Notes under the pieces: generated by a model
Seen by the model: the letters and a program-made list of their open reading frames with translations, nothing else
Told to the model about the DNA's origin: nothing
The model's database searches: none
Assembly: GCF_947498515.1 (NCBI RefSeq)
Contig: NZ_CANMKO010000013.1
Location: 62,001 to 126,000, forward strand
DNA from: an uncultured Pelagimonas sp.
Lineage (GTDB): Bacteria; Pseudomonadota; Alphaproteobacteria; Rhodobacterales; Rhodobacteraceae
Direction of reading: 5' to 3'
DNA: 64,000 nt
Shown here: positions 63,874-64,000 of the stretch, piece by piece
Layout of the letters: each line of letters begins with the position of its first letter
Position numbering within the stretch: the first letter of the stretch is position 1
Position numbers and translations under genes: made by a program

Positions 63874-64000
63874 CAGGTCACCACAAACCAGCCGGGTTAA
63901 CATCCGCCGCATGCGCGGATGCATCGCCATCGGTGCCAAGACCCGATCACGTAGTACCGGCAAGATCCGGCTATTGGATTGATACATCGGCGTAAATGCC
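63856..64000 (-). CDS. C-terminus of a probable FAD-dependent monooxygenase (partial)
   Basis: On the minus strand an open frame enters from the right edge and stops at 63856-63858, giving the last 47 residues: MYQSNSRILPVLRDRVL, then PRMRRMLTRLVCGDLLPP. The R-D-R-x-L...P-x-x-R-R pattern is like the helical C-terminus of UbiH-type FAD hydroxylases. Most of the gene lies outside. Confidence 0.5.
   Translation of the reverse strand, partial: AFTPMYQSNSRILPVLRDRVLAPMAMHPRMRRMLTRLVCGDLLPPAQ

Noticed and set aside
1-64000. CRISPR arrays, rRNA genes or prophage structural genes
   Set aside because: No spaced direct repeats of CRISPR type, no rRNA sequence and no phage morphogenesis genes were seen.

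Overview
The window looks like a chromosomal segment of a marine alphaproteobacterium of the Rhodobacteraceae (Roseobacter group). The evidence is the gene set (DUF3572, DUF4153, an HpsN-like dehydrogenase, PCuAC with DUF2946, MeaB, YcjX/YcjF, RTX proteins), mostly high-GC codon use, and a GC-rich intergenic repeat of a kind I recognise from this family.

Bases 1-7651 form an accessory island that is visibly less GC-rich than the rest. It carries four different immune-type domains: a truncated TIR-like (ThsB/DUF1863-type) gene at the left edge, a bacterial HET-domain protein, a 1284-residue protein joining a PD-(D/E)XK-type nuclease to a STAND-like P-loop NTPase, and a protein with an ApeA-like HEPN RNase motif. 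Its right flank holds a 43-codon remnant of an IS30-family transposase and then tRNA-Gln(TTG). This is the part most likely to contain an undescribed defence system.

From 8.1 to 23.3 kb the content is mainly core: an H-NOX/diguanylate cyclase pair whose H-NOX has lost the haem ligand, DUF4153, an MttB-family methyltransferase, a HAD phosphatase/DUF3572 pair, a PleD-like cyclase with degenerate receivers, an ECF sigma operon with an EF-hand protein, DUF983-Nudix-hydrolase, and a LysR/HisD-family (HpsN-like) divergent pair.

From 23.5 to 33.8 kb lies a D-xylose locus: xylA, an ABC transporter (xylG, xylH, xylF), a ROK repressor (xylR) with two tandem operator-like palindromes in the divergent promoter region, and xylB. 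A secreted FG-GAP/UnbV protein is translationally coupled to xylR, and a di-haem peroxidase overlaps xylB.

From 34 to 64 kb: lepA; a small low-GC accessory patch (DUF3800, a Phd-like orphan, a DUF1353 lipoprotein); a 59-residue membrane protein; a tyrosine phosphatase; a copper-chaperone pair; rpmB; meaB; a large RTX protein; a mosaic hrpB; argF/argD; truA; an MFS exporter; an HxlR regulator facing VOC and MAPEG genes across two operator-like repeats; ycjX-GNAT-ycjF; DUF2339; a VIT1-family transporter; a small CBU_0592-like membrane protein; and the 3' end of a probable FAD monooxygenase. A family of 22-bp perfect palindromes, often in tandem pairs of two types, recurs in three intergenic regions.
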